49,352 bases of DNA. Origin: Porphyromonas gulae DSM 15663. GTDB taxonomy: Bacteria; Bacteroidota; Bacteroidia; Bacteroidales; Porphyromonadaceae. The notes beneath the pieces were generated by a model. The model was not told where the DNA came from. It saw only the letters and a list, made by a program, of their open reading frames with translations, and ran no database searches. The DNA is taken from positions 1-49,352 of the forward strand of contig NZ_KB899165.1 in NCBI RefSeq assembly GCF_000378065.1, read 5' to 3'. Shown here piece after piece: positions 8,428-16,528 of the stretch. The position numbers and the translations under genes were made by a program. Within the stretch, counting starts at the first letter, position 1; the number at the start of each line of letters is the position of its first letter.

Positions 8428-11400
8428 ATGGAATGGAAACGTTTTAGATTTCTGAACAATGTCGTCGGTTGGGGCGTTTTTGCAGTTGCAGCTATCGTCT
8501 ATCTGATGACAATCGAGCCTACAGCCAGCCTGTGGGACTGTGCCGAGTTCATAGTCTGCGTAAACAAGTTGGAGATCGGTCATCCGCCCGGAGCACCCTT
8601 CTTCATGCTCGTCTATAATATCATATCGCATTTCACGAGCGATCCGTCACAGGTGGCATGGCTTGCCAATGCTACCAGTGCATTGGCCAGTGCCTTTACC
8701 ATCCTGTTTTTGTTTTGGACGATTACCCACCTTGTCCGCCGCGTACTTGTACCGACAGTACGCAATGTATCCGGATTGGAAGAGCCGTCGAGGAAAATAT
8801 CCGTTCCACGGGTAATCACGATCCTCGGCAGTGGAGTCGTTGGAGCCTTGGCCTATACGTTCAGCGATACGTTTTGGTTCAGTGCCGTCGAGGCTGAGGT
8901 ATATGCATTGAGTTCTTTCTTTACGGCTGCCGTTTTCTGGCTGATGCTCAAGTGGGAGGAGCGTGCCGACAATCTACGCAGCGACCGCTGGCTCGTGTTG
9001 ATCGCTTATCTTATGGGACTCAGCATCGGAGTGCACTTGCTCAATCTCCTCTGTATCCCTGCCATGGCTTTGGTGTATTACTATCGCCGTGCTTCCAAGC
9101 CCACAGGGAAGGGTGCTTTGTTGGCCCTTTTGGCTTCCTTCGCCCTTATCGGGGTGATGATGTTCGGTGTGATACAGGGTATCCCCAAGGTTGCCGGCGT
9201 ATTCGATGTCTTCGCCGTCAATACTCTTGGTTTCAGCTTCAATAGCGGTTTGTATTTCTATTTCTTCCTACTGGCAGCCATATTGATTTGGTCTGTGAGG
9301 GAGACTTATTCCGCACAGGCCGAAGGTGATAAGAAGGGTACAACCAAATCGATGCGCATGCGCTTTGCCGTGTTGCTGAGTGTTGTCCTGATGGGTATTC
9401 CTTTTATCGGCAATGGCATCCTTCTCGGCATAGTCCTTACACTGGTCATAGCTTATTGGCTGTTTGCATCCAAGCGATTGAATGTGCGGTTCTTGCATAC
9501 GGCCTTGATGAGTATGCTGGTTATCCTCGTCGGTTTCTCCTCTTACGGTGTTATCCTCGTTCGTGCCGTTGCCAATCCGCCGATGAATGAGAATGCTCCG
9601 TCCAATGCCTTTTCGCTTCGTAGCTACCTTGCTCGCGAACAATACGGAAGTACCCCGTTGATCTACGGACCTTCCTTTGCATCCCAACCTATCGGTTTGA
9701 AGGATGGACAGGAAGTAACAGGGCCTTCGCCCAAGGTAAATCCTATGGATAAAGACCGCTACGAAACGCTCTATACACAACGCGAGTATGAATACGGAGA
9801 TGGTTCCATGATGCTTTTCCCGCGTGTCTATTCCACTACCGATGGACATCCGCAAAGTTATAATATCTGGATGGGGCGATCCGAAACGGATGCCAGTATG
9901 CCTACCTTCGGAGAGAATCTGAAATTCTTCTTCAACTATCAGGTCAATTATATGTACTGGCGTTATTTCCTTTGGAATTTCTCCGGCCGTCAGAATGACC
10001 TGCAAGGCGACGGAGGACTATTGCGTGGCAATGCCGTGACGGGTATTCCCTTCATCGACAAGATTCTTATCGGCCCAACCGATGATATGCCGGACTTCAT
10101 GGCCAAGAATCGCGGACACAATGTGTATTACATGCTTCCGCTGCTTTTGGGCCTGATCGGTATTTCTTTCCAGCTGTTGCGAAAGGAGAAAGGGGCACAG
10201 AGTTTCTGGATCACTTTCTTCCTCTTCTTTATGACCGGTTTGGCCATCGTATTGTATCTCAATCAGACACCCGGCCAACCGCGCGAGCGAGACTATGCCT
10301 ATGCGGGATCTTTCTATGCTTTCTGTATTTGGATCGGTTTCGGTGTGGCCGGATTGGTCGATTTCTTGCGTCGGGCCAAACTCAGCCACGCCACTGCGGC
10401 TACCATCGCTACGGCTGCTGCCGTGCTGGTGCCTATCCAGATGGCCGGCCAGAACTGGGATGACCACGATCGTTCGGGACGCTACGTGGGACGCGATTTC
10501 GGTGCCAATTATCTGGAGAGCTGCGATCCCAATGCCGTTATTTTCACCTATGGCGACAACGATACCTTCCCGCTCTGGTATGCTCAGGAGGTAGAAGGCG
10601 TTCGTACCGATGTCCGTGTGAGCAATCTCAGCTACTTGGGAGCAGACTGGTACGTACGCCAGATGAAGCAGCAAGCCTATCAGTCCGATCCGCTACCGTT
10701 GAAGAATATGAATGAATCCTTCATCAGCCGGAATGCCTTCGTCCGTATAGACCCCAATTACTCTGCCAGAGATCCGGAACTGAACCTTCGTTCACTCCCG
10801 GGTAGTGGATTCACGGCCGATGGCAAGCCCGTCATGATGCTGTCCGAAGCCATGAAAATAGCTACTCGCCCCGTCACTTATGGTAATGGTGTGATGCCGA
10901 GCGAGAATCTGTACCTGCCGGTAGATTCGCAAGCATTGGGACAGGCGTTTGGCGATTCGGCTAAGGTGCATGTCCGTCGGACCATCGATCTGTCTTTGGC
11001 CGGTAAGGGCATCCTCTCATTGGCCGATCTGAGCGTCCTCGATCTGATAGCCAATAACGAATGGAAGCGTCCTATCTATTGGGCTATTACGTCTCCGAGC
11101 AATTCCTTCTCCAACCTGCCGGACTACTTGCGTCAGACCGGTATGGCCAATCAGTTTGTGCCTTTCAAGGCCCGTCGCGTAGGCGATAACATCGATGTGG
11201 AGAAGACCTATACCAACGTGATGACCAAGTTCCGCTTCGGAGGAGCCAATAATCCCAAGGTGTACTTCGATGCAGATATTCGTAATTCCACCAATACTTA
11301 TCGCGTAGCTGTGTTTTCTCCGTTGGCAAAGGCCTTGCTCGAAAGAGGCGATACCGTTCGTGCCCGCAAGGTGCTCACCAAATGCCTCCAAGAGATCAGT

Positions 11401-11727
11401 CCTGAAGTCGTACCCTATGATTATCGCTCGCTGGTATTGGCACAGACCCTGTACGATGCAGATATGGTGGCCGATGCAGATCGGATAGTCAAGGCCGTGG
11501 CAGGCTCTTCGATGCGTACGCTTAACTGGTTCTTCCGCCTGTCGGAATCCAAGTTTATGCAGATGCTTTCCGAAGGAGAGATCGATCAGGAGATGAATAC
11601 AGTTGCTACGGCTCTTCGACTCAGTACTGCTTACGACAGCAAGGTGCTGGACGAATATCTGCCCGTATTCCAGAACTATTATAAGGTTCTCTACGCTGAT
11701 CAGCAGGGTAATAGCAAACCGCAATAA
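8428..11727 (+). CDS. DUF2723 (TMEM260-like) multi-pass membrane protein, putative glycosyltransferase
   Basis: A 1099-residue protein. The N-terminal ~650 residues hold about a dozen hydrophobic segments. The conserved DUF2723 signature near residues 28-55 includes LWDCAEFI and GHPPGAPFF. The C-terminal ~450 residues are mostly soluble and include YGDNDTFPLWYAQEVEG and a helical end. DUF2723 proteins share the GT-C-like fold of the human protein O-mannosyltransferase TMEM260, so a polyprenyl-sugar-dependent transferase acting on the periplasmic side of the inner membrane is a reasonable inference, with D and E of the WDCAEF loop as candidate catalytic residues. The stop is directly followed by the ATG of a polysaccharide deacetylase. 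Substrate and acceptor are unknown. Confidence 0.85.
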   Translation: MEWKRFRFLNNVVGWGVFAVAAIVYLMTIEPTASLWDCAEFIVCVNKLEIGHPPGAPFFMLVYNIISHFTSDPSQVAWLANATSALASAFTILFLFWTITHLVRRVLVPTVRNVSGLEEPSRKISVPRVITILGSGVVGALAYTFSDTFWFSAVEAEVYALSSFFTAAVFWLMLKWEERADNLRSDRWLVLIAYLMGLSIGVHLLNLLCIPAMALVYYYRRASKPTGKGALLALLASFALIGVMMFGVIQGIPKVAGVFDVFAVNTLGFSFNSGLYFYFFLLAAILIWSVRETYSAQAEGDKKGTTKSMRMRFAVLLSVVLMGIPFIGNGILLGIVLTLVIAYWLFASKRLNVRFLHTALMSMLVILVGFSSYGVILVRAVANPPMNENAPSNAFSLRSYLAREQYGSTPLIYGPSFASQPIGLKDGQEVTGPSPKVNPMDKDRYETLYTQREYEYGDGSMMLFPRVYSTTDGHPQSYNIWMGRSETDASMPTFGENLKFFFNYQVNYMYWRYFLWNFSGRQNDLQGDGGLLRGNAVTGIPFIDKILIGPTDDMPDFMAKNRGHNVYYMLPLLLGLIGISFQLLRKEKGAQSFWITFFLFFMTGLAIVLYLNQTPGQPRERDYAYAGSFYAFCIWIGFGVAGLVDFLRRAKLSHATAATIATAAAVLVPIQMAGQNWDDHDRSGRYVGRDFGANYLESCDPNAVIFTYGDNDTFPLWYAQEVEGVRTDVRVSNLSYLGADWYVRQMKQQAYQSDPLPLKNMNESFISRNAFVRIDPNYSARDPELNLRSLPGSGFTADGKPVMMLSEAMKIATRPVTYGNGVMPSENLYLPVDSQALGQAFGDSAKVHVRRTIDLSLAGKGILSLADLSVLDLIANNEWKRPIYWAITSPSNSFSNLPDYLRQTGMANQFVPFKARRVGDNIDVEKTYTNVMTKFRFGGANNPKVYFDADIRNSTNTYRVAVFSPLAKALLERGDTVRARKVLTKCLQEISPEVVPYDYRSLVLAQTLYDADMVADADRIVKAVAGSSMRTLNWFFRLSESKFMQMLSEGEIDQEMNTVATALRLSTAYDSKVLDEYLPVFQNYYKVLYADQQGNSKPQ

Positions 11728-12375
11728 ATGCAGCTCAGACTCGTAGAACGACTTATCTGTCGCGTGCCCATGTGGTACCGGGCTTTGTTCCCCGGTGCCA
11801 CATGGCGTATTCCTGCCAAAGAAGGAAAAAGCATCTATCTGACCTTTGATGACGGTCCCATACCGGAGGTAACACCCTGGGTATTGGATACGCTCGATGA
11901 ACTTGGCGTCAAAGCTACGTTCTTCTGTGTGGCGGACAATGTGCGTCGCTATCCCGATCTTTTTGCCGAGATACAGCACCGTGGTCATCAGGTAGGCAAT
12001 CACACTTTCCACCATCTGCAAGGGCTGAAAGTCCGCACGCGTACCTATCTGAAAGATGTGGAAGAGGCCGACCGGCTTATCAATTCTCGCTTCTTCCGAC
12101 CACCACATGGTCATCTTCGCTTCATGCAGACCCTCCTGCTTAGCAATCACTACGACATTATTATGTGGGATGTGATCACGCGTGATTATAACGCTCGCCT
12201 TTCACCCGATACCGTCTTCGGTTCGGTAGTTCGCTATGCACGCAACGGCTCCATTATTACCTTCCACGACTCCCTCAAAGCCACTCCCAATATGCAGCAG
12301 GCCATGCCTCGCGCTGTTCGCTGGCTTTTGGATGAGGGCTACACCTTCAAGTGCCTGGGCGATCCGGCCGACTAA
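11728..12375 (+). CDS. Polysaccharide deacetylase (NodB-homology) family protein
   Basis: A 215-residue carbohydrate esterase family 4-type enzyme. It shows the NodB motifs in order: TFDDGP with Asp41-Asp42, HTFHH with His92 and His96 for the metal, RPPHG near residue 128, the WDV segment, and a late FHD. The metal-dependent machinery is intact, so it should remove N- or O-acetyl groups from a glycan such as peptidoglycan, lipopolysaccharide or a capsule-like polymer. No signal peptide is evident, although the N-terminus is somewhat hydrophobic. The ATG directly abuts the stop of the DUF2723 gene, so the two are almost certainly translated from one message and may act on the same glycan. Confidence 0.9.
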   Translation: MQLRLVERLICRVPMWYRALFPGATWRIPAKEGKSIYLTFDDGPIPEVTPWVLDTLDELGVKATFFCVADNVRRYPDLFAEIQHRGHQVGNHTFHHLQGLKVRTRTYLKDVEEADRLINSRFFRPPHGHLRFMQTLLLSNHYDIIMWDVITRDYNARLSPDTVFGSVVRYARNGSIITFHDSLKATPNMQQAMPRAVRWLLDEGYTFKCLGDPAD

Positions 12376-12405
12376 GCCGTTTACCTGTTTTTCCCCTTTT
12401 GCCCG

Positions 12406-13092
12406 ATGATTGTCCTTACGGAAGACGGATCTCCCACCATCCTTTCGTCTCATTACGGCGAACACTACCACTCCATACACGGTGCGTGTCGTGAGAGCGA
12501 ACATGTATTCGTTCATACGGGATTATTGCACCGTCTGGAATCTTTCCATCTCTCCGGTACTTTGTATCTCTTTGAAGTCGGATTCGGAACGGCTCTCAAT
12601 GCGCTACTAACCCTGCGTGAACAACGGTGTCGGGGTCTCTCCATTCATTACTCTGCCATTGAGAAATTTCCTCTCGAAGGGGATGTATATGAGCATCTTC
12701 GCTTTTCTGTGGGAATGGCCGATGAAGACAAACTCCTGCAAGATCTCCACCATGCACCGTGGGGAATGGATTGTGAAATATATCCCGGCTTCACGTTGCA
12801 CAAGATAGCATCCGACCTGACCGATTTTACATTCCGTAAGCCTATCGACCTCATCTATTTCGATGCTTTCTCTCCCGAAGTTCAGCCGGAGTTGTGGAGC
12901 GAAGAGATTTTCACTCGAATGGCCGGGGCATGCCGTTCAGGAGCGGTATTGGCTACCTACTGTGCCAAAGGAGAGATCCGCCGCCGGCTCACACGCGCCG
13001 GCTTCCGTATGGAACGCCTACCCGGACCTCCCGGCAAACGCGAAATCTTGCGCGGCACTTATTCCCTTGAAAATAGAGGGGACGACCTCTAA
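12406..13092 (+). CDS. mnmD: tRNA (5-methylaminomethyl-2-thiouridine)-methyltransferase, MnmD type
   Basis: A 228-residue SAM-dependent methyltransferase of the MnmC1/MnmD (DUF752) family. It begins with the family pattern ...DGSPTI...GEHYHSIHGACRES, has the SAM site LFEVGFGTALNAL near residue 55, and the signature YFDAFSPEVQPELW near residue 150. In E. coli this activity is one half of bifunctional MnmC; here it is a free-standing domain, as in many other bacteria. It would finish the xnm5s2U wobble modification in tRNA. It is 30 bp downstream of the deacetylase. Confidence 0.9.
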   Translation: MIVLTEDGSPTILSSHYGEHYHSIHGACRESEHVFVHTGLLHRLESFHLSGTLYLFEVGFGTALNALLTLREQRCRGLSIHYSAIEKFPLEGDVYEHLRFSVGMADEDKLLQDLHHAPWGMDCEIYPGFTLHKIASDLTDFTFRKPIDLIYFDAFSPEVQPELWSEEIFTRMAGACRSGAVLATYCAKGEIRRRLTRAGFRMERLPGPPGKREILRGTYSLENRGDDL

Positions 13093-13170
13093 ATCACCGC
13101 TCCATCATATCGATAGTGCATATGCAGACTCCCAAGTGTATTTGGTTCGGGAAAATAACTGTTTGCCGTG

Positions 13171-13310
13171 CTGAAAAACGTGGCGCGAGATTTTTTTCGT
13201 TCCGGTTCGGCAAGTGAAAATTTTACGCGCCGAAACGAAAAAAATCTCGTCCCACTTTTCTCGATTTTACGAATGGTAATCGGCGAGGTTCCGGTGCGTA
13301 AATTTTCAAC
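13171..13310. repeat. Dispersed intergenic hairpin repeat, copy 1
   Basis: One of three related intergenic elements in the window (others at 35153-35300 and 48871-49020). The 22-base arms at 13180-13201 and 13234-13255 are complementary except for two positions. The shared core is AAGTGAAAAATTTACGCGCC followed by an A-rich run and CCAC. A further arm at 13291-13307 (CCGGTGCGTAAATTTTC) can pair with the middle of the element, so two exclusive folds are possible. It sits between mnmD and the VanW gene. Confidence 0.8.
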
Positions 13311-13401
13311 CGATAGTTTGCCCCGATGGCACAAAATCATAATCATCAGTCCATCTTTCGATCCGATCTGACGGGATTATGCATGGAGAGAGGACAATCG
13401 T

Positions 13402-13409
13402 TAGCTTTG
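13402..13409 (+). promoter_or_regulatory. -7 promoter box for the VanW-family gene
   Basis: TAGCTTTG matches TAnnTTTG and would give a transcript start near 13416. It lies downstream of other possible upstream start codons (13326, 13383) and so favours the ATG at 13434. Confidence 0.5.
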
Positions 13410-13433
13410 CAATCCAATCGAAACAGATCCAAT

Positions 13434-14282
13434 ATGATACGCATCATACAACCGATCATACGAAGCGAGCGAAGACGCAAATTGGGACGCGAATACTTCA
13501 TCCTTCACCGCAAGCTGTCGGACTGCTTTTCTTCGATCAAATGGGCTTTACCATCAGAGGGGGACTATTCTCATGGTTGTTCCTATCCGGTCATGGAGCA
13601 TCGGTCGCTCATTATGCGCCGGCTGAAGGATGTGGACATGTACCTGCAAGAGAACAAACGAACCAATCTGCGACTGGCCGTCTCCAAGCTCCATGGCATG
13701 ATCATACGCCCCGGCGAGACCTTCTCCGTTTGGCGCCATGTAGGCCGGCCGACTGCTCGCAAGGGGTACCTCGAAGGTCTGGTGCTGAATCAGGGGAAGA
13801 TCGGCAAAGGAGTGGGAGGCGGTCTCTGTCAGCTTGGCAATCTGCTTTTTTGGATGTTCGCCCATACGCCGCTGTCCATTGTCGAGCGACACAGGCACAG
13901 CTTCGATGTTTTTCCCGATATCAATCGCAGCATTCCTTTCGGAGCAGGGGCTACGCTTTCGTACAACTATATCGACCTTCGGGTCAGGAACGATACGCCC
14001 CACACCTACCGACTGGAACTCTGGCTGGACGATACGTACCTGAACGGACGTATCAGTTCCGATACGGAGCAGACGGATCGCTATCGCATCGAGGAGACGG
14101 ATCACCGCATAGAGCATCAGAGCTGGGGTGGCTATACGCGGCACAATAAACTGGTACGTATCGTCACCCGCGCCGATGGAAGCGAATATACCGAGCCGTT
14201 TGCGGAGAATCATGCCATCATGATGTACAACCCGCTACTTAGCCCACCGCAAAACAGTGGCACCACGGCTTTTGAACGGTGA
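13434..14282 (+). CDS. VanW-family protein
   Basis: A protein of about 282 residues from this start. The VanW domain is clear: RPGETFSVWRHVGRPTARKGY, then GGGLCQLGNLLFW and RHRHSFD. The family takes its name from a vancomycin-resistance operon of unknown function and is also found in Gram-negative species without resistance. The frame is open upstream to 13326, but the residues there do not resemble the family and a -7 box lies at 13402-13409, so I prefer the ATG at 13434 giving MIRIIQP. No signal peptide is seen. No van genes are nearby, so resistance is not implied. Confidence 0.85.
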   Translation: MIRIIQPIIRSERRRKLGREYFILHRKLSDCFSSIKWALPSEGDYSHGCSYPVMEHRSLIMRRLKDVDMYLQENKRTNLRLAVSKLHGMIIRPGETFSVWRHVGRPTARKGYLEGLVLNQGKIGKGVGGGLCQLGNLLFWMFAHTPLSIVERHRHSFDVFPDINRSIPFGAGATLSYNYIDLRVRNDTPHTYRLELWLDDTYLNGRISSDTEQTDRYRIEETDHRIEHQSWGGYTRHNKLVRIVTRADGSEYTEPFAENHAIMMYNPLLSPPQNSGTTAFER

Positions 14283-14336
14283 TCTCGGCGGCTTCTTGGG
14301 ATAGCTCTTTTTCAGAGAAAGACTGAGAATAAAGCA

Positions 14337-14344
14337 TATATTTG
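14337..14344 (+). promoter_or_regulatory. -7 promoter box for nadE
   Basis: TATATTTG matches the Bacteroidota -7 consensus. It lies 47 bases before the nadE ATG. No clear TTTG is seen at the -33 distance. Confidence 0.5.
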
Positions 14345-14390
14345 TACGGAAATAGAATAAAAACCACAATCCCCATAATCTGAGTTCCCT

Positions 14391-16334
14391 ATGAGATACG
14401 GATTTATGAAAGTTGCGGCAGCCGTTCCCTTTGTGAAAGTGGCTGACTGCGACTACAATATCGAGCGGATCGACCGCATGGTACACGAGGCCGATGCCAA
14501 GGGTGTAGAGATAATGACGTTCCCCGAATTGAGCATCACGGGTTATTCGTGTGGCGACTTGTTTTATCAGCCCTTCCTCCAAGAGCGAGCCAATGACGCC
14601 TTGTGCCGACTGGTGGAGCAGACCGCCAATACGACTGTCATGGTGATAGTGGGGATGCCGCTGCGCGTGGAAGAAAAGCTGTTCAACTCGGCCGTGGTAT
14701 TCCAGCAGGGAAAGATACTCGGCGCCATCCCCAAAACATACCTGCCCAACTATCGGGAATTTCAGGAAGCTCGTTGGTTCTCACCGGCTCATACCCTGCA
14801 GTACTCGACCATCAGTATCGGTCAGCACAGCGTACCGATCGGGCGGAACCTCATATTCAAATGTGGTACCGTGGGTGTCGGCATAGAGATTTGTGAGGAT
14901 ATGTGGACGCCTTTCACTCCGGGTACACGTCTCTGTCTTTATGGAGCGGAAGTGATCTTCAACCTCTCCTCCAGCAACGAAAATGCAGGCAAACATTCTT
15001 ACCTGAGATCGCTTATCAGCGGCCTTTCGTCACAGGGTATCTGTGCTTATGTATATGCCAGCAGCGGATACGGCGAAAGCTCCGCGGACATTGTTTTCAC
15101 CGGCAAAGCCTTTATTGCCGAGGCTGGAGAGATCGTGGAGGAGATGGAGCGATTCCGCTATGAGGAAAGGATGATCATCAGCGATATAGATGTTTCGCGC
15201 ATTCAGACGGAGCGGCTCATCAATAGCAGCTTCAAGGCTGCCGTTACCTTCCACACCCATGACGAAAAGTTCAATCAGCTGCCCTTCAAACTGCGTAGCC
15301 GGCAGGAGTCTCTCCCGATGACGCGCCGTGTGGATCGCAATCCCTTCATGCCGGAGGATAAGGATCTCAAGGAGCGTTCGCGCGAGATGATCAATATCCA
15401 AGTGTGCGGCCTGATGCAACGCCTGCTACACATGGGTGCGGAGCACGCCGTAATCGGCATCTCGGGCGGACTCGACTCTGCACTGGCACTGATCGTCTGT
15501 GCACAAGCGTTCGACCGGCTGGATTTGCCCCGTAAGAACATCATTGCCGTTACGATGCCGGGGTTCGGAACTTCCGAACGTACTTATCGGAATGCCTTTG
15601 CTCTGATGGAGGCCATCGGCGTGACGATCAAAGAGATAGACATCAAGGAGGCTTGTCTCCGACACTTCGAAGCCATAGGGCATGATCCGGAGGTGCAGGA
15701 TACGACCTTCGAGAATACGCAAGCTCGTGAGCGGACGCAGATACTGATGAACCTGGCCAATATATACAACGCTCCCGTTATCGGCACAGGCGATCTGTCC
15801 GAACTGGCTCTCGGATGGGTGACGTACAATGGCGATCATATGTCCATGTATGCCGTCAATGCCGGGATAGCCAAGACTACGGTACAGATTCTCGTCGATT
15901 ATATAGCGCATAGCGGCTGGCTGGATGATGCGGCTTCGGCCGTTTTGCTGGACATCGTTCGTACTCCCATCAGTCCCGAGCTGAAGCCTGTGGGGCAGGA
16001 TGGAAATATCAGCCAGAAGACGGAAGATCTGGTCGGGCCATACGAGTTGCACGACTTCTTCATCTACCATTTCCTCCACAATGAATACAAGCCCTCGAAG
16101 ATCTACTACCTTGCCGGTGTAGCTTTCAAGGGAATCTATACCAAGGCCGAGATCAAGAAATGGATGATGGTATTCTTCCGTCGCTTCTTCGCTCAGCAGT
16201 ACAAACGCAACTGCATGCCGGATGGGCCAAAAGTAAGCTGTATCAGTCTGTCGCCCCGCGGAGCATGGCGTATGGCCAGCGATGCCAGCAGTGCACTCTG
16301 GTTGGACGAGATAGCCAAGTTCGAAACGGATTGA
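14391..16334 (+). CDS. nadE: Glutamine-dependent NAD+ synthetase
   Basis: A 647-residue two-domain enzyme converting deamido-NAD, ATP and glutamine to NAD. The N-terminal nitrilase-type glutaminase has the triad Glu46 (FPELSITGYS), Lys115 (PKTYLPN) and Cys168 (GVGIEICED). The C-terminal synthetase has the ATP pyrophosphatase loop GISGGLDSAL near residue 360 and the later GTGDLSELALGW. The length matches the long glutamine-using NadE type, which needs no separate ammonia source. ATGs at 14391 and 14406 are both possible starts. It is convergent with carB, with a shared terminator at 16361-16412. Confidence 0.96.
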   Translation: MRYGFMKVAAAVPFVKVADCDYNIERIDRMVHEADAKGVEIMTFPELSITGYSCGDLFYQPFLQERANDALCRLVEQTANTTVMVIVGMPLRVEEKLFNSAVVFQQGKILGAIPKTYLPNYREFQEARWFSPAHTLQYSTISIGQHSVPIGRNLIFKCGTVGVGIEICEDMWTPFTPGTRLCLYGAEVIFNLSSSNENAGKHSYLRSLISGLSSQGICAYVYASSGYGESSADIVFTGKAFIAEAGEIVEEMERFRYEERMIISDIDVSRIQTERLINSSFKAAVTFHTHDEKFNQLPFKLRSRQESLPMTRRVDRNPFMPEDKDLKERSREMINIQVCGLMQRLLHMGAEHAVIGISGGLDSALALIVCAQAFDRLDLPRKNIIAVTMPGFGTSERTYRNAFALMEAIGVTIKEIDIKEACLRHFEAIGHDPEVQDTTFENTQARERTQILMNLANIYNAPVIGTGDLSELALGWVTYNGDHMSMYAVNAGIAKTTVQILVDYIAHSGWLDDAASAVLLDIVRTPISPELKPVGQDGNISQKTEDLVGPYELHDFFIYHFLHNEYKPSKIYYLAGVAFKGIYTKAEIKKWMMVFFRRFFAQQYKRNCMPDGPKVSCISLSPRGAWRMASDASSALWLDEIAKFETD

Positions 16335-16360
16335 TCTTTCAGAGGTATCCACCGGAAATT

Positions 16361-16412
16361 AAAAGACGGAGGCGGTGTCTTTGGTATTTGGACACTGCCT
16401 CCGTCTTTTTTT
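16361..16412. terminator. Terminator between convergent nadE and carB
   Basis: A 19-bp near-perfect stem (16361-16379 with 16391-16409) around an 11-base loop is followed by a T run on the plus strand and preceded by an A run, so it could serve both strands. Confidence 0.85.
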
Positions 16413-16528
16413 CCTCTATCGGAGCAAGGAGGGAGAGAGAAGAGAATACTGCAAGTGCGTCGGTCTTACGACCGGATTTACAAAGGCTCTCTCGAATTTA
16501 CAATCGACAATCTCAACAAGAAAAGCTA

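Noticed and set aside
13434-14282. Vancomycin resistance
   Set aside because: Only a VanW-family domain is present, with no vanHAX or regulator genes.
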